The position numbers and the translations under genes were made by a program. A DNA stretch of 64,000 nucleotides, taken from the NCBI GenBank assembly GCA_023101885.1, contig JALPQD010000405.1:922501-986500 (forward strand). Reading direction: 5' to 3'. The notes under the pieces are model-generated. The model saw only the letters and a program-made list of their open reading frames with translations. It did no database searches and was not told the DNA's origin. This stretch comes from Typhlomys cinereus. Taxonomy: Eukaryota; Chordata; Mammalia; Rodentia; Platacanthomyidae. Positions 21,951-32,489 of the stretch are shown piece after piece. Within the stretch, counting starts at the first letter, position 1; every line of letters starts with the position of its first letter.

Positions 21951-22002
21951 AGGTGGGAAGCACCAAGACAGGGAGCAGGTGGGAAGCACCAAGACAGGAG
22001 AA
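21951..22002 (+). repeat. 26-bp tandem duplication
   Basis: A 26-bp unit starting 'aggtgggaagcaccaagaca' occurs at 21951-21976 and again, nearly unchanged, from 21977. It lies just upstream of the solo LTR at 22031. Confidence 0.85.
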
Positions 22003-22030
22003 GGAAGGAAAAAGGGCAGAGAAAGAGGGA

Positions 22031-22436
22031 TGTCATAGTTACCACAGGTGTCAACTGAGGGTTTGAGCTCTGGGCACATCTGCAGAGATGGTTAAGCCCA
22101 GAGCAAACCTGCAGGAGATTGTTGAGCTCATGGGAAAGGCCCAACCCATGGTAGGTGGGACTAGGCCCTGGAATAAAATACAGAGAGCTGATTGAGAAAG
22201 TTGGCATCCTTGTGTTCACTTGGCCAGACATGCTGATCTGGCAAGTAAGCATCATTCCTCTCTCAGCTGCTATGTAGAGATGGTGTGGCCATTTCCTTTG
22301 GCCTTGGTGTTGGTGTGAGCTCTCCTGCAAAGCTGGATGAGGAACTGTAACCAGTCTATCATAAGAGAATAAGCCCCTTGTTCCCTTAAGCCATTGGATG
22401 GTGATTTATCAGCAACCATGCATGCTGACTGCTACA
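22031..22436 (+). mobile_element. Solo-LTR family, copy C, with perfect 5-bp duplication
   Basis: A 406-bp element beginning TG and ending CA. It is flanked by the identical pentamer 'aggga' (22026-22030 and 22437-22441), the hallmark of retroviral integration. A polyadenylation-like AATAAG lies about 65 bases from the 3' end. There is no adjoining internal sequence, so this is a solo LTR. The 5-bp duplication suits ERVL/MaLR-type elements better than 6-bp ERVK types. Confidence 0.92.
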
Positions 22437-22663
22437 AGGGAAAAGGGGAGAGAGTGGGACAGGAGGACAAGAGGGGGGAAGGGAAAGGTGAGGGTGAATG
22501 AGCAGGGGCGAAGGTACTTAGCCATTGAGCTTGTATAACTAGGTAAAAATAATAAATTTTAAAAAAAGAAACATTTCTCTTTTTAGGCTAGTCCCAGGGT
22601 CTTGGTCACAGGGGTATGAATCTCAAACTAGGTGTTACTGCCTTTAACAAAGACAGAAATGAG

Positions 22664-22968
22664 GGACTGGGGGACAGTTCTGTTGGGAAAGTACCTGGCT
22701 TGCAAACTTCAGACCCTAAGTTAAAAAAAAAAAAAAACTATGCCAAGTGTGGTGATGTGCAGTTGTGCTACCAGCACTGGGGACCTTTGGGGTTTGTTGG
22801 TCAGTCAATGGGGTCTAATTGGTGAATTCAGAGCAGTGAGAGACACTGTCTTTAAAAAAAGAAAGGTTTACAGAGCTTGAGGAGCGATGTCTCTACATGC
22901 ATGTGTACATGTATATACACACACCTGCACACATGTGTGCATACCTTTGCACATGTAACACACACATA

Positions 22969-23002
<34 letters not shown>
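22664..23002 (+). mobile_element. B3-like long SINE with CT-repeat tail
   Basis: Contains 'gggactgggggacagttctg', then an A-run, 'caagtgtggtgatgtgcagt', 'gagagacactgtctttaaaa' and 'tacagagcttgaggagcg'. It ends in CA-rich and (CT)n sequence (22971-22999). It matches the long architecture at 56.8 kb. Confidence 0.65.
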
Positions 23003-23150
23003 ATCTGGCCAAGGTGGTGCACTTCTATATTCTTAGCACTTGAGAGGTTGAAGCAGGAAAATCATGAATTTGAAGCCACATTGGCTGCCTAGTGAGACCC
23101 TGCCTTAAAAAAGAAAAAAAGAAAAAAAAAAAAAAAAAGAAGAAAGGAAA
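23003..23150 (+). mobile_element. B1-type SINE
   Basis: 'ctggccaaggtggtgcactt', 'tcttagcacttgagaggttg', 'gaagccacattggctgccta' and a long A-rich tail to about 23150. Confidence 0.85.
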
Positions 23151-23214
23151 GAAAAGAGAGGAAGGAGCAGGAATCGCAGGACAATTAGCATCAGGTAAGC
23201 AGGCCTCCACCGAA

Positions 23215-23340
23215 GCCCTCCTTTGTCAAATATTTATTTCAGCATCTACCATGTATCAATTCAGCGCTTCCTAAGATGTTGATATCCTAGGTGCAAGAGA
23301 CATGATGATTCCCAAGCAATCTCGCCTTCCGGCTTAACCT
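23215..23340 (-). mobile_element. L2 3'-end fragment, antisense
   Basis: 'caaatatttatttcagcatc', 'taccatgtatcaattcagcg' and 'atgatgattcccaagcaat' resemble the reverse complement of the L2 3' end. The match is heavily diverged. Confidence 0.4.
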
Positions 23341-23369
23341 TTTGAGGGTTTAACCTTTGGAGGGGTTCT

Positions 23370-23900
23370 GATGAATAGTCCAGAGGTCCTCAGGCTGTCT
23401 GCAGGCTGCGCAGTGTGTTTATTTACAATCGGAATGCCTCATTGCTGCTCTGGCTGGCTGCGCTGTAATTTGCTCCAGCACTTAAGCTTCACTATAAAAA
23501 ACAACCCACAAAACACAGCTTCTCCACTAGCTTTAATTTGGCCGTTATGTTTGTACTGAAGATAGTCTGGATGGAACATTCAAGTCAAATGCAGCAGAAA
23601 TGTAAAATAGAGCACGTGAGGGGAAATAGGTATAAATCGCCAATAAATCCCCTCAGATGGAGAGAGCTTCTCACATGGCCTTTGAAGGTATTTGCATAAC
23701 CTAATTTCCCACACCAGGATCTTTGCTGTTATCCATTCACATGTTTGAATCACTCCAAAATAGAGAGTAGGTGTTTATGCATTCCTGTGTGAACAATAGT
23801 CATTTGTAATCTTACCTGAATATCCTCATAAATTCCAGTGAGAAGTATGTCCCTATAGTAGAATACCAAAGAGCGCCAGAGCCAATGCTGTGTTGAAATG
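23370..23900. promoter_or_regulatory. Candidate conserved non-coding element
   Basis: Repeat-free sequence bounded by SINEs on both sides. It carries several homeodomain- and POU-like motifs ('gctttaattt', 'atttgcataacctaattt') and an E-box 'cacgtg' near 23613. There is no coding frame of note. The enhancer-like character is inferred from composition and motifs only. Confidence 0.3.
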
Positions 23901-23947
23901 GATAAAGAGAGACTCGTTCATTCATTCAAATAATATAAAAGCCATAT

Positions 23948-24102
23948 GCTGGGCTAGCAAGACAGCTGAGAGGCTAAGGCTCACAAACTGGTGGCCTGAT
24001 TTTGATGCCTGGGAGACCACAAGGTGGAAAGAGAAAACTGACTTCTGAAAGCTGCGATCTGATCTCCACCCATTACCCATGCACTAGTGGCATGCATGGA
24101 TG

Positions 24103-24134
<32 letters not shown>
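23948..24134 (+). mobile_element. B3/B2-like SINE with CT tail
   Basis: 'gggctagcaagacagctgag', 'aggctcacaaactggtggcc' and 'gaaaactgacttctgaaagc' form a diverged B3-type SINE ending in a (CT)n tract at 24103-24134. Confidence 0.65.
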
Positions 24135-24189
24135 GAAATAAGTAAAATAATTAAAAAATAAACCATGGGCTGGGCACTCTTCTGAGAGG

Positions 24190-24492
24190 TATGTGTATAT
24201 GTTTGTTCATGTGTGTGAGTGCAGTTGGGTAAGCTTCTGCATGCATGTGGAAACACAGGGTGATGTGAGGTGTCTAACCTCGCCTCTCCACCTTTTCTGT
24301 CTGCAGGCTCTCTTCACTAAGTAAGCCAAGACAGCTGGCTTGCCAACTGCCAGATTTCCCGTTCTCTGCCTCTGATTTCCCATAGACACTTGCGATACTG
24401 CTTTTGGTTCGTGTGGGTTCTGGAGATACGAACTCACGTTGTCAGGTTTGTGTAGCAAGCACTTTTATCCACTGAGCTGTCTCTCTAGCCCC
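24190..24492 (-). mobile_element. B3-like long SINE, antisense
   Basis: The plus strand ends with 'gagatacgaactcacgttgt', 'tgtgtagcaagcacttttat' and 'ccactgagctgtctctctag', the complement of a tRNA-derived SINE head. The upstream body fits the long architecture seen at 33.7 kb. Confidence 0.75.
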
Positions 24493-24759
24493 CCTGAGAG
24501 TGTATCTGAGCCAAATGAAAATACTGAGGTGGACAAATCATGTGAGACACCATGCCTTCGTGTTTCAGCAAGGGTCAGGAAAGCAGAGCTCAAAGCCTTT
24601 TGATGTGGAGTCAGTCGGTGGACTTGTGTGGGAAAGCCTTCGCTAATGTATATTGGCCCTGGGCAAGTTGAATAGTCTCCACGCGTCCCTGTGTTGTTTT
24701 TCTAGTCTGCAAGGCAGAGTCTTATGAGTAACAATAAAAATAAAAATAATAAACTCTTT

Positions 24760-24905
24760 GAGGTCTGCATTTAAATCCCCTTTCCTCCTGAGTAGCTGTG
24801 TGACCTGCATTGTGATCTCACTGTTTTCTCCTGTAAACTCAGGCTTGTGAGAGGTCCTTTATGATCTGTTGCATCTAAGCATTTAGCCTTGTGCCTGGCA
24901 TGGGA
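24760..24905 (+). mobile_element. MIR SINE
   Basis: 'gagtagctgtgtgacctgca', 'ctgttttctcctgtaaactc' and 'ttagccttgtgcctggcat' follow the MIR order. Confidence 0.55.
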
Positions 24906-24994
24906 AGAGACCTCATTCCCCCAACTTCCTCTTCTGCTGTTGTTACTGCTGTCACTATTGTGGTGGAGCACTTTAATACTGCAGCAGGTGCTGA

Positions 24995-25150
24995 AGTCAC
25001 TCATTCATTGGATATGTATTAGTGAGACCAGCTACATGTCAGCCCACTTCATGCCTGGAAAAAGAGCTGGGAATGGACCAATGTTTCCTGCCTCACAAGG
25101 AGGTGGAATTGTAATGGAGACAGACCATCGATAACTTAGCAACCAAATGA
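24995..25150 (-). mobile_element. L2 3'-end fragment, antisense
   Basis: 'cactcattcattggatatgt', 'ctacatgtcagcccacttca' and a following 'gagacagacc' stretch resemble a reverse-oriented L2 3' end. Confidence 0.45.
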
Positions 25151-25432
25151 ACAACACATATAATGTAAATTCAGAATCGTGACACCTGCTATTGAGGAAA
25201 ATTCTGGGGGAAGACCTAATTCACAATGACCAATAGAAAGGGAGTCTTTCTAGAAAATGCTTTGTCTAAGAAGTGTCGAGCAGACAGCAGTGTGTCAGAG
25301 ACCTGAAGAAAAGGTTTCAAAGCAGAGGACGCAGCAGCTTGAATATCTGTAGCACAGAAATCGTCTCAGCATGAAAGACAAGAAGGAAAGCTACCTTGCT
25401 AAGCGAGACAGTGGTTAGCCAAGAACTGGGGA

Positions 25433-25505
25433 ACTGGGGTGTAGCTCAATACTAGAGTCCTTGTCTAGCACAAAACAAGCACCACGAACAGCAACAACCA
25501 AAACC
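25433..25505 (+). mobile_element. Old ID-like SINE
   Basis: 'aactggggtgtagctcaata', 'gagtccttgtctagcacaaa' and an A/C-rich tail form a diverged ID head. Confidence 0.6.
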
Positions 25506-25509
25506 ACAA

Positions 25510-26000
25510 GTAATAAATGCTAGAGATGATCTTATCAAAACTTGCAACATGGACCAAAATATAGAAATGTACGTAGTTAGATAAGCATGATAGAGGTAAC
25601 TAGCTCCAGACAGAATGTATATTCTCACATTCTGATCTTTTATAATGCTACAGTTGCAAATTATAAAAAATAAGTAATAATTCATTAAAGGAAGAACAGA
25701 AGAAAGTATCTAGATATCATATATGATCAACATTTCTATTTATTCCCAACTCATTACAGTATCTGCTTTGCTTATTTGAATATTTTTTCATGTATTTTAT
25801 ATCTTGTATTTACTTTTCTCAAAAATTGTGTTTCTTTCTATCAACTTCTTATAATACCATGTAAGACATGCTACTTTTCCACCTATTGTAATCCACTATT
25901 AAATCCACCACAGAAAATTCTTGTTAGCTTACTTTTTTTAATATTGTTTGCCATTTAGGGCAACGATAGCTGAAAGAAAGTCTTTTTAAATTTTCTTTAA
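25510..26000. other. AT-rich unclassified sequence
   Basis: Strongly AT-rich with no coding potential. It may be an old L1 remnant but I cannot show it. Confidence 0.35.
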
Positions 26001-26004
26001 AATT

Positions 26005-26195
26005 TGAATTGGACAAGGTGTTTATAATCTAAACACTCAGGAAGCTGAGACAGAAAAATGGTGAGTTCAAGTCTGAGCTATGTACTGAGATCCTCTTTCA
26101 ACACACTGAGGGGCTGGGGATACAGCAGGGTTCTTGTCTGATATATAGAAGACCCTGGATTTGATCTCTATTACTGGAAAAGAAATTAAAAAGTA
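26005..26195 (+). mobile_element. B4-type composite SINE (B1 plus ID)
   Basis: A B1-like first half ('gtttataatctaaacactca', 'ggtgagttcaagtctgagc') is joined to an ID-like second half ('ggggctggggatacagcagg', 'gaccctggatttgatctcta') and an A-rich tail. That fused order defines the B4 family. Confidence 0.75.
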
Positions 26196-26396
26196 ATAAA
26201 TCATAAAAGTGGTAGAAATAAACCTTGGAATTTTTAAAAATTTAGATGAAATTGTCTGATGAAATTTTCAAGGTATAAAACAGATTCTAGGACTACCCTA
26301 GTGATCACTATAAGAAAACAGTAGTGTTTTCAAGGGCTGTTGTTGCAACACAGTGGTGGATTTCCATGGAAAGACTCTCCAGTAATTCCATAGTGT

Positions 26397-26635
26397 GTGC
26401 ATTACTTTTCTCACTGCTGTTACAAAATCCCTGACTAACGTGGCTGAAGGAAGGGAGGGCTTCCTTGGCACATGGTTTGAGAGTCCTTTATGGTGGGGCA
26501 GTCAAGGTCGTAGGAATTGGAGGTGTCCACTCACCCTGCTTCCAACATCAGGAAGCAGAGAGGGATGAATGCTAGTTTCCACCTCATTTACCTTACAAAA
26601 GTGGCTTCTACATCCCCATCCTAAGCCAGGGACTA
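26397..26635 (+). mobile_element. Old interspersed repeat (same type as 15.2 kb)
   Basis: 'ttctcactgctgttacaaaa', 'ggcttccttggcacatggtt', 'atggtggggcagtcaaggtc' and 'aggaagcagagagggatgaa' are a familiar rodent interspersed repeat that often carries this order. Family assignment (URR1-like) is uncertain. Confidence 0.5.
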
Positions 26636-27004
26636 GTGTCTGAAGCTATGTTCAGCTTTCTTCTGGGTACATTATCCGTCTCGTCTCCTCTCTTTCTAGA
26701 TGTGCTCAGCTTCCTTTGTGGATGCTCTAAGTTCTTCCTCCCTCCTTGGAGTAAACTTTCTCTCTCTCTCTCTCTGCTTCACCAAGGCATTAGAAGGCGC
26801 CTAGTCTGGCATTATATCCAGATGTCCTGCTGCATTTTTGGACAGGACATATCAACACTTCTTTTTCCAGTAGAGGGATGATAAGCATGAACCACCACGT
26901 CTGATCAGATTAACACCATTTGCTGCACATTTTAGGTGTTAAATGAATGACGCTTGAAGGAGCATCATGGTCATACTATACTTTTTATAGGACGGTAACA
27001 GATC

Positions 27005-27345
27005 TGGGGATGTGAACATGGCTCAGCAGTTAAAGCACTTGCCATGGAAGCAAAAAGACTGTAGTTTGAATTCCCAGATCCCACATGCAATTCCAGCCCC
27101 AGAAGGCAGAGACTAGGAATCCCTAGAGCAAGCTAGCTAGCAAGACTAGCCCTACTACCAAGCTCTGGGTGTGATGAGAAACCCTGTCTCAGAAGAACAA
27201 GCTGAAAGAATTATTGAGGATGAGTCTTGATGTCAACCTTGGACTTCTACATACACACATGTGCTGACATGTTCTCACCCCTCCCCACCCAAGTGTGTAC
27301 CTACACGCATGCAAACCCACTTGCATATATGCACACGAACACATG
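27005..27345 (+). mobile_element. B3-like long SINE
   Basis: 'gaacatggctcagcagttaa', 'gcacttgccatggaagcaaa', 'ttgaattcccagatcccaca', 'agaaaccctgtctcagaaga' and 'gaattattgaggatgagtct' followed by a CA-rich end. It aligns over its length with the copy at 17.2 kb. Confidence 0.8.
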
Positions 27346-27399
27346 GGAATAGATTAAAAAACAGTGGATGAAAAGTCATGCATGTTACCATGTTATGAA

Positions 27400-27745
27400 A
27401 AGTAACATGTGCATGTGTATATGGTGTATCTGTTTATGTATATGGGCATTTGCATGCATATAGTTTCATGTGTATGTGTGGCTGCATGTGCACATGGGTT
27501 TCTGTGCATATGGAAGCTAGAGGTTGATGTCATGTGTCTTCTTTCCACATTTTGCATTGAAGAAGGGTCTCTCACTTGAACCCAGGGTCCACCAGCTTGC
27601 TCTGGGGACACCCTTCTTAGCTCCAGAGCACTGGAATAACATGGCTGGATCCCATGCATTTATGTGGGTGCCTGGGGATCTGAACTCTGGTCCTCATGCT
27701 TTCTCAGCAAGCACTTTACTTACTGAACGTTCTTTCCAACCACTA
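27400..27745 (-). mobile_element. B3-like long SINE, antisense
   Basis: TG-rich tail sequence on the left, 'agctagaggttgatgtcatg', 'gaagaagggtctctcacttg' and 'ggatctgaactctggtcctc' to 'ctcagcaagcactttactta' at the head. It lies head to tail, inverted, next to the copy at 27.0 kb. Confidence 0.8.
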
Positions 27746-28224
27746 CCACTTCATTTTTAATCCACTCCAATCATACTGAAGTATCTTCTTTGGGAAGGGG
27801 CAAATTCATCTTTTTTCCCCCTTTTTTTCTTTCTATCCTAAAAGAAAACAAAACAACTTGAAGGCCCAACCAGAGTTTACATCCACATGACCTAAGCCTT
27901 TGATAGATGTTTCTGGGGACCAGAAAGACTAACAAGTCAAGTGCTTGTATGGGAGTGAGCTTTTATCCTGGAAACTCAGCTCAAAAAGAAAGATCTTCCT
28001 TCTCTTCAGAGGGCTGAAGTGTTGACTTTGATATATCATTTATGCATCTCATCCATTATTGATGGGTTACAGCTTTCACACAAGGCTCAGACCTTTTAAA
28101 ATACAGATAAAGCCACACCATCCTGATATGTCTGTTGTCCACACTGTTATTAGAGTCTGAAAAACTCCTTTGTGCCGCAGGCCTCACTCTGAAGCTTCCT
28201 TTCTTGGAAAAACAAACAGCCTGA

Positions 28225-28500
28225 GCAACCTGTGCTTGCTTACTGGGTGGAAGAGCTGTGTGCGTGTGTCTAATTTTAAATTCTGAAGTGCAAATGTCAC
28301 GTAATGAAAGTATCAGCGGCGACTGAAACGCGGCTAAATATGGAAACTCGACATAAAGTCGATGTTTATTTGCAGGCGGTGACAGTATTAAGAGCAGAAG
28401 CCCTCCCGATAAGTGCTTTTCAGTCGCCGTTAATGGGCTGACGGATGGATGGGAAGGAGGCTGGTCACGGAGGACCATCTCCCGCTCTATAATGGAACGT
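28225..28500. promoter_or_regulatory. Candidate conserved non-coding element
   Basis: Repeat-free, with an unusual number of retained CpGs for this window. It contains a CRE-like 'gtcacgtaatg' (about 28296-28306), MEF2/SRF-like 'ctaaatatgg' and 'gtttatttgc' (Forkhead-like). Low repeat content and CpG retention suggest constraint. Function is inferred only. Confidence 0.35.
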
Positions 28501-28654
28501 GCTCATCCCATTCTCAGAGGGCGAGAGGGAGACCACGTGGGCTGTGGATTCCACTATTCTGCTCAGAGCAACCTCGGGCGGCCCCAGACAAGAGGAAAAA
28601 AAAAAAAAATCCAGAGGCCCTGACCCAAAGTCAGAGTGGAAACTCAGAGACTCC

Positions 28655-28730
28655 GGAATGTCACCACTGGAAGGGATCTTGGCGATTGTCTCATCCAAAC
28701 CCCATATTTTCAGATGAGGAAATTTCCATG
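28655..28730 (+). mobile_element. Ancient L2/L3- or MIR-like fragment
   Basis: 'ggaagggatcttggcgattg' then 'tctcatccaaaccccatatt' then 'cagatgaggaaatttcc' matches a widespread ancient mammalian repeat motif. Confidence 0.45.
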
Positions 28731-28916
28731 CGTGATAATATACCTGCATTTACGAACCAAAACACACGCATTTATTCTCTGGTTAAACCCCTAGCAAGCT
28801 GCCCACGGCCCATTGCGTGAATCTCTATTTAAGCATTCAGGCCTGCCATGATGTGTTTTCTGCTTCTCTTCTTTTTTTCTAGTTTACTAGTCTCTGGCTG
28901 ACTCCAAGCTACATTT

Positions 28917-29215
28917 ATTATTATTATTATTATTATTTATTCAATTGTGTGTTTATGTGCGCGCGCGTGTGTGTGTGTGTATGTGTGTGTGTGTGTGTGT
29001 GTGCAGAACCACCGGCGAATTCGGGAACCACCATGGACGCCTCCACCTCCTCCTTGTTTACTCTGACCCGGGATTCACAGGCTCCGCCCTACCGGGACCA
29101 GAAACACAGGCCGCCCTGCTTCTGCCCGGTGTCTATAAGTGGGGTCTAGGATCCGAACTCAGGACCTTCTGCCTGCAAGGCAGAGGCTTAACCCCTGAGC
29201 CACCTCTCCAGCCCC
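28917..29215 (-). mobile_element. Young long B2-like SINE, copy 2
   Basis: Read on the minus strand it has the gggctgg head with an A-box-like (29192-29202) and a B-box-like element (29149-29159). The same GC-rich body as the copies at 5.1 and 39.7 kb follows, then a TG/CA tract and an (AAT)n tail. A perfect 14-bp duplication flanks it (28903-28916 and 29216-29229). Frames through its body give the same spurious peptides as the other copies. Confidence 0.93.
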
Positions 29216-29229
29216 TCCAAGCTACATTT

Positions 29230-29550
29230 TAATGCAGCATCTCCAGGCAGGTCGAGCTTCTTGCTGGGTAGATCCTGTGCAGCTTCACACGTCCTTTAGG
29301 ATACCAGCTGCACAAGAGTTTCCCTGACTCTGCAGGACCGTGCTCCACCTTCTCTTTCTCCCAATCCCACATATCTGCTCTGTCATCTGTCCCTTCACGA
29401 CTAAGGCCACCACAATATCCAACACATCTGACTGCACATCTCATGTCCTACAAGGTCACTGACACATAATTACTGCTTTCTACATATCTGTTGACTGTGT
29501 GGGGCAGCCATGACATGCCAAGCACTGCAGAGCAAACCAGAAATGCAAGA
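29230..29550. other. Unique non-coding sequence
   Basis: No repeat or exon is recognised. Confidence 0.4.
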
Positions 29551-29555
29551 CCGAG

Positions 29556-29556
<1 letters not shown>

Positions 29557-29606
<50 letters not shown>
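29557..29606 (+). repeat. (CA)n microsatellite
   Basis: An uninterrupted 25-unit CA run. Confidence 0.97.
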
Positions 29607-29608
<2 letters not shown>

Positions 29609-30194
29609 TGAGTGACTGAATGGATGGATGAATGGAAGAGAAATGAGTGTCACTGATCTATCACTACGACCTTCCCAAAGACAGTCTTCCAACCAAGGAC
29701 TATCCTACTACAAGGAGGGTCTGACCTCAGCTTAGACTAAATAGATTTAATTTACAAGTGGATGAGAAGTTTAAAAGATGTTTGTAAAGGTCCCCTGAGG
29801 GCTAACAGAGAGAGAATCTTAGCTGGGATTTCTTGCTAATGAAAGACAATTCCAGGCGTGCAGTGTATATTTTTAAAAACAAGACTTAAATGATAGGTTT
29901 GGGGCTCCTTTCAGCAGAATGAAAGGGCAAGTGTCTGACATGCCTGGGAAGTGGGGACACAGGGCTTGTGGGGCTCTGGCACCACAAACAGCAATACTCA
30001 CCCTGAGTGGAAACACGAGTTGTCACAACATTCTGATTGGTTGCTGTCAGTATAGGCAGAAGTTCCCAATGACTCTATTAAGGTTGTTTCTGTTTGCATG
30101 TTTGTTTTTGATTTTTGTGCTGCTGTTCTAATGCTGGGTTACATGGCACCCCAACTCTCCTTTGATACAGACATTACAATGGTGAATTTGTATT

Positions 30195-30268
30195 TGTGGT
30201 TCTGGGAATCTAAGCCATGAATGTTAGCCATCCTATTGAGCTGTGTTCTCAGTCCCTTCTGTGTGTGT

Positions 30269-30321
<53 letters not shown>

Positions 30322-30369
30322 AGAAGACAACTTTGAACATTTTTATTTGATTTGATACTTGGTCTCTCA

Positions 30370-30409
<40 letters not shown>

Positions 30410-30420
30410 ATGTGTGTGTA
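30195..30420 (-). mobile_element. ID-like SINE remnant with two (TG)n arrays
   Basis: A degraded reverse ID-like head ('tctgggaatctaagccatga', 'tattgagctgtgttctcag') is followed by TG arrays at 30260-30320 and 30373-30420. The arrays are clear; the SINE assignment is tentative. Confidence 0.5.
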
Positions 30421-30514
30421 TTTAACTTGGCCTGTTCTTGTTGAGTGGAATGATACAATATATATTCTCTCATGACTCTATTCCTTAGCAGATTTCTACT
30501 TAGGAGTGATTTAT

Positions 30515-30600
30515 CTTTTTATGGTGCTACAAATTGAACTCAGGGCCTTGAGTGTGTTAGGCAATCAATCAACTGCTAAGTGCCAATATCTCTAATCTTT
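30515..30600 (-). mobile_element. ID-like SINE, antisense
   Basis: 'ctacaaattgaactcagggc', 'cttgagtgtgttaggcaatc' and 'aatatctctaatc' are the complement of an ID-type head. Confidence 0.5.
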
Positions 30601-31689
30601 GATTTTTTATCCTGTGACACTTTCATACACAAATACAATGAATTTACATCATTTTCACATAATCTCATATCTCCTCCTTTTCTACCTTATACTCTCAGTC
30701 TCTCTCTTACCTTCACACACATATATACATATATATATTTCCCATGTGTGTGGCCCACTGGGTTTCATGCAGGAGCTGTGCAGGCCAGTGCCTGAGTACT
30801 CTCCGGGGGCATGGATGCCTTATCAGTGGGAGAATCATGGAGTAAAGAAGCTCCCCCTTTGCCTGGCATTAATCTTCAACAGACTTTAGGGAGCTGTCAT
30901 GTTTCTTGAGGTCTTTCTTCACCCATGGCGAAAGGCTGATAGGTCAACTATTGTACAGCTCTAGTGGAGGTAGACATCATTGCAGCAAGCTTCAGGTGCC
31001 ACAGCCCTGTCACGACCCCAGGACGCTGTCTCACTCCCCACCCTCAGCTTCTTACATTCTTACGGTTCCCTCTTCTGCATGATTTCCTAAGCCTTGAGAT
31101 AGGGGTGACTTAAAAATTTTTTATCTGCTTTATTTACTTTCATCATTCCACCTCGTTACATAAGGGAGTCAGATTTCTGTTGAACCTTATGTGGCTCTTC
31201 AGTGGATAAAGTCATAAGTGGGAGGTTCCTCTTCCCTTGTCTAGAACCTGCCCTCGAGACATTGTCTGAGAGCAGTTGCTTCCTTTAAGCTCCTAGTTAG
31301 TCCTCCTGGTTAGCTCCAACATTGGGGGAATGTTGCTAAGTCGGCCATTGTGTCGATCATTGACCTCATGGGTAGAGCAGCCCTGTCTTGGCTGCAATGT
31401 GCTGGTAAGGCTCTTACAGTCGTGCAGCCCCCTCTTGCAAGAGGTTCCCAGAGATTTGGTGTGGGATAATATTTTGGTGGGCTGATTAGGGCTAAGTATT
31501 AGGATGGGGGTGACTTCAACGTCCTGTTTAGAATTTAGCACCCCACAGTCATTTATTCTTTACACTTTAGTCAGTTGTGGTTCTCTGCATTAAATACTTT
31601 TCTTTGCAAAAAGATGCTTCCTGGTCAAGTGATGAGAACTTCTTTAATCTGTGACTTGATTCTTAAACATTCCATTTTAGTGTTTTGTT

Positions 31690-32300
31690 CAAAATGACTC
31701 ATATTTCTGTGATTTATTCCACTCCACTGTTACTCAACTTTCCATGAGCAGGTATGCTACTGTTTATTCTTTCTACTATTGTGAACGGTGCTCCTATGAA
31801 CATTTCTTGATACTTGTTATCGCATCCTGTAAGTTTTTTTCCAGAATAAATACCTCCAGCAGAGTGACTAGATTTTAATCTACACATGTGTGCATGTTGC
31901 AGTGCCAACATGCTTACCAAAGAACCTGCACCAACTTCATTATTTTGTTCTCGTGATGCCAGGGATGGAGCCAGGGCCTTGCACATGCTAGCATTGCACT
32001 TCATCTCTGGTTTTAATTCTCATAAGCAGTAGGTGAGAATTTACATTGTTCTCCAAGCTCTCCATCTTGATATTGATCAGTATAAAGCATTCCCCTGACA
32101 TTGGTACTATTTGATGGTGATGATAATTTGCACATGCTGATTACTAACAAGTTTAAGGTCTTTTCACTCTCTGATTGGCCATTTGAAATGTGTGTTCTTC
32201 TATGAAATGTATGTTCAATGCCAGCTGACCATCTTTCCTTTATATTTTCTTATTCATGTTCAGTTGTAAGAGGTTTTTATTGACTGACTGATTTTTAATG
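31690..32300 (-). mobile_element. Ancient L1 (L1M/HAL1-type) fragment, antisense
   Basis: 'ttctactattgtgaacggtg' and 'ctcctatgaacatttcttga', then later 'ataatttgcacatgctgatt' and 'ctctgattggccatttgaaa' keep the order of reverse-complement L1 ORF2-to-3' sequence. It is riddled with stops. An ID-like antisense SINE is inserted near 31940-32022. Confidence 0.65.
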
Positions 32301-32309
32301 TTCATTATA

Positions 32310-32488
32310 TTTATTTATCTTGTATGTGTGAGGGGTGGGACACATGCCACAGTGCACATGCAGAGGTCAGAGGTTAACATGTTGCAGTCGGTTCTCTCTT
32401 TCCACTATGGGGATTCTAGGGATTGAACTCAGGTTAGCAAGCTTGGCAGCAAGCGCCTTTACCTGATGAGCCATCTTGCTAACCCTAG
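32310..32488 (-). mobile_element. B3-type SINE, antisense
   Basis: 'tatttatcttgtatgtgtga', 'gcagaggtcagaggttaaca', 'ggattgaactcaggttagca' and 'gatgagccatcttgctaacc' form a nearly complete reverse B3. It separates the two antisense L1 pieces. Confidence 0.85.
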
Positions 32489-32489
32489 G

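Noticed and set aside
8278..22436. A provirus bounded by the two direct LTR copies (8.3 and 22.0 kb), or by those at 47.8 and 63.5 kb
   Set aside because: The distances are 13-16 kb, the DNA between is ordinary with many other repeats and no gag or pol frames, and the copies at 22.0 and 63.5 kb have their own complete 5-bp duplications.
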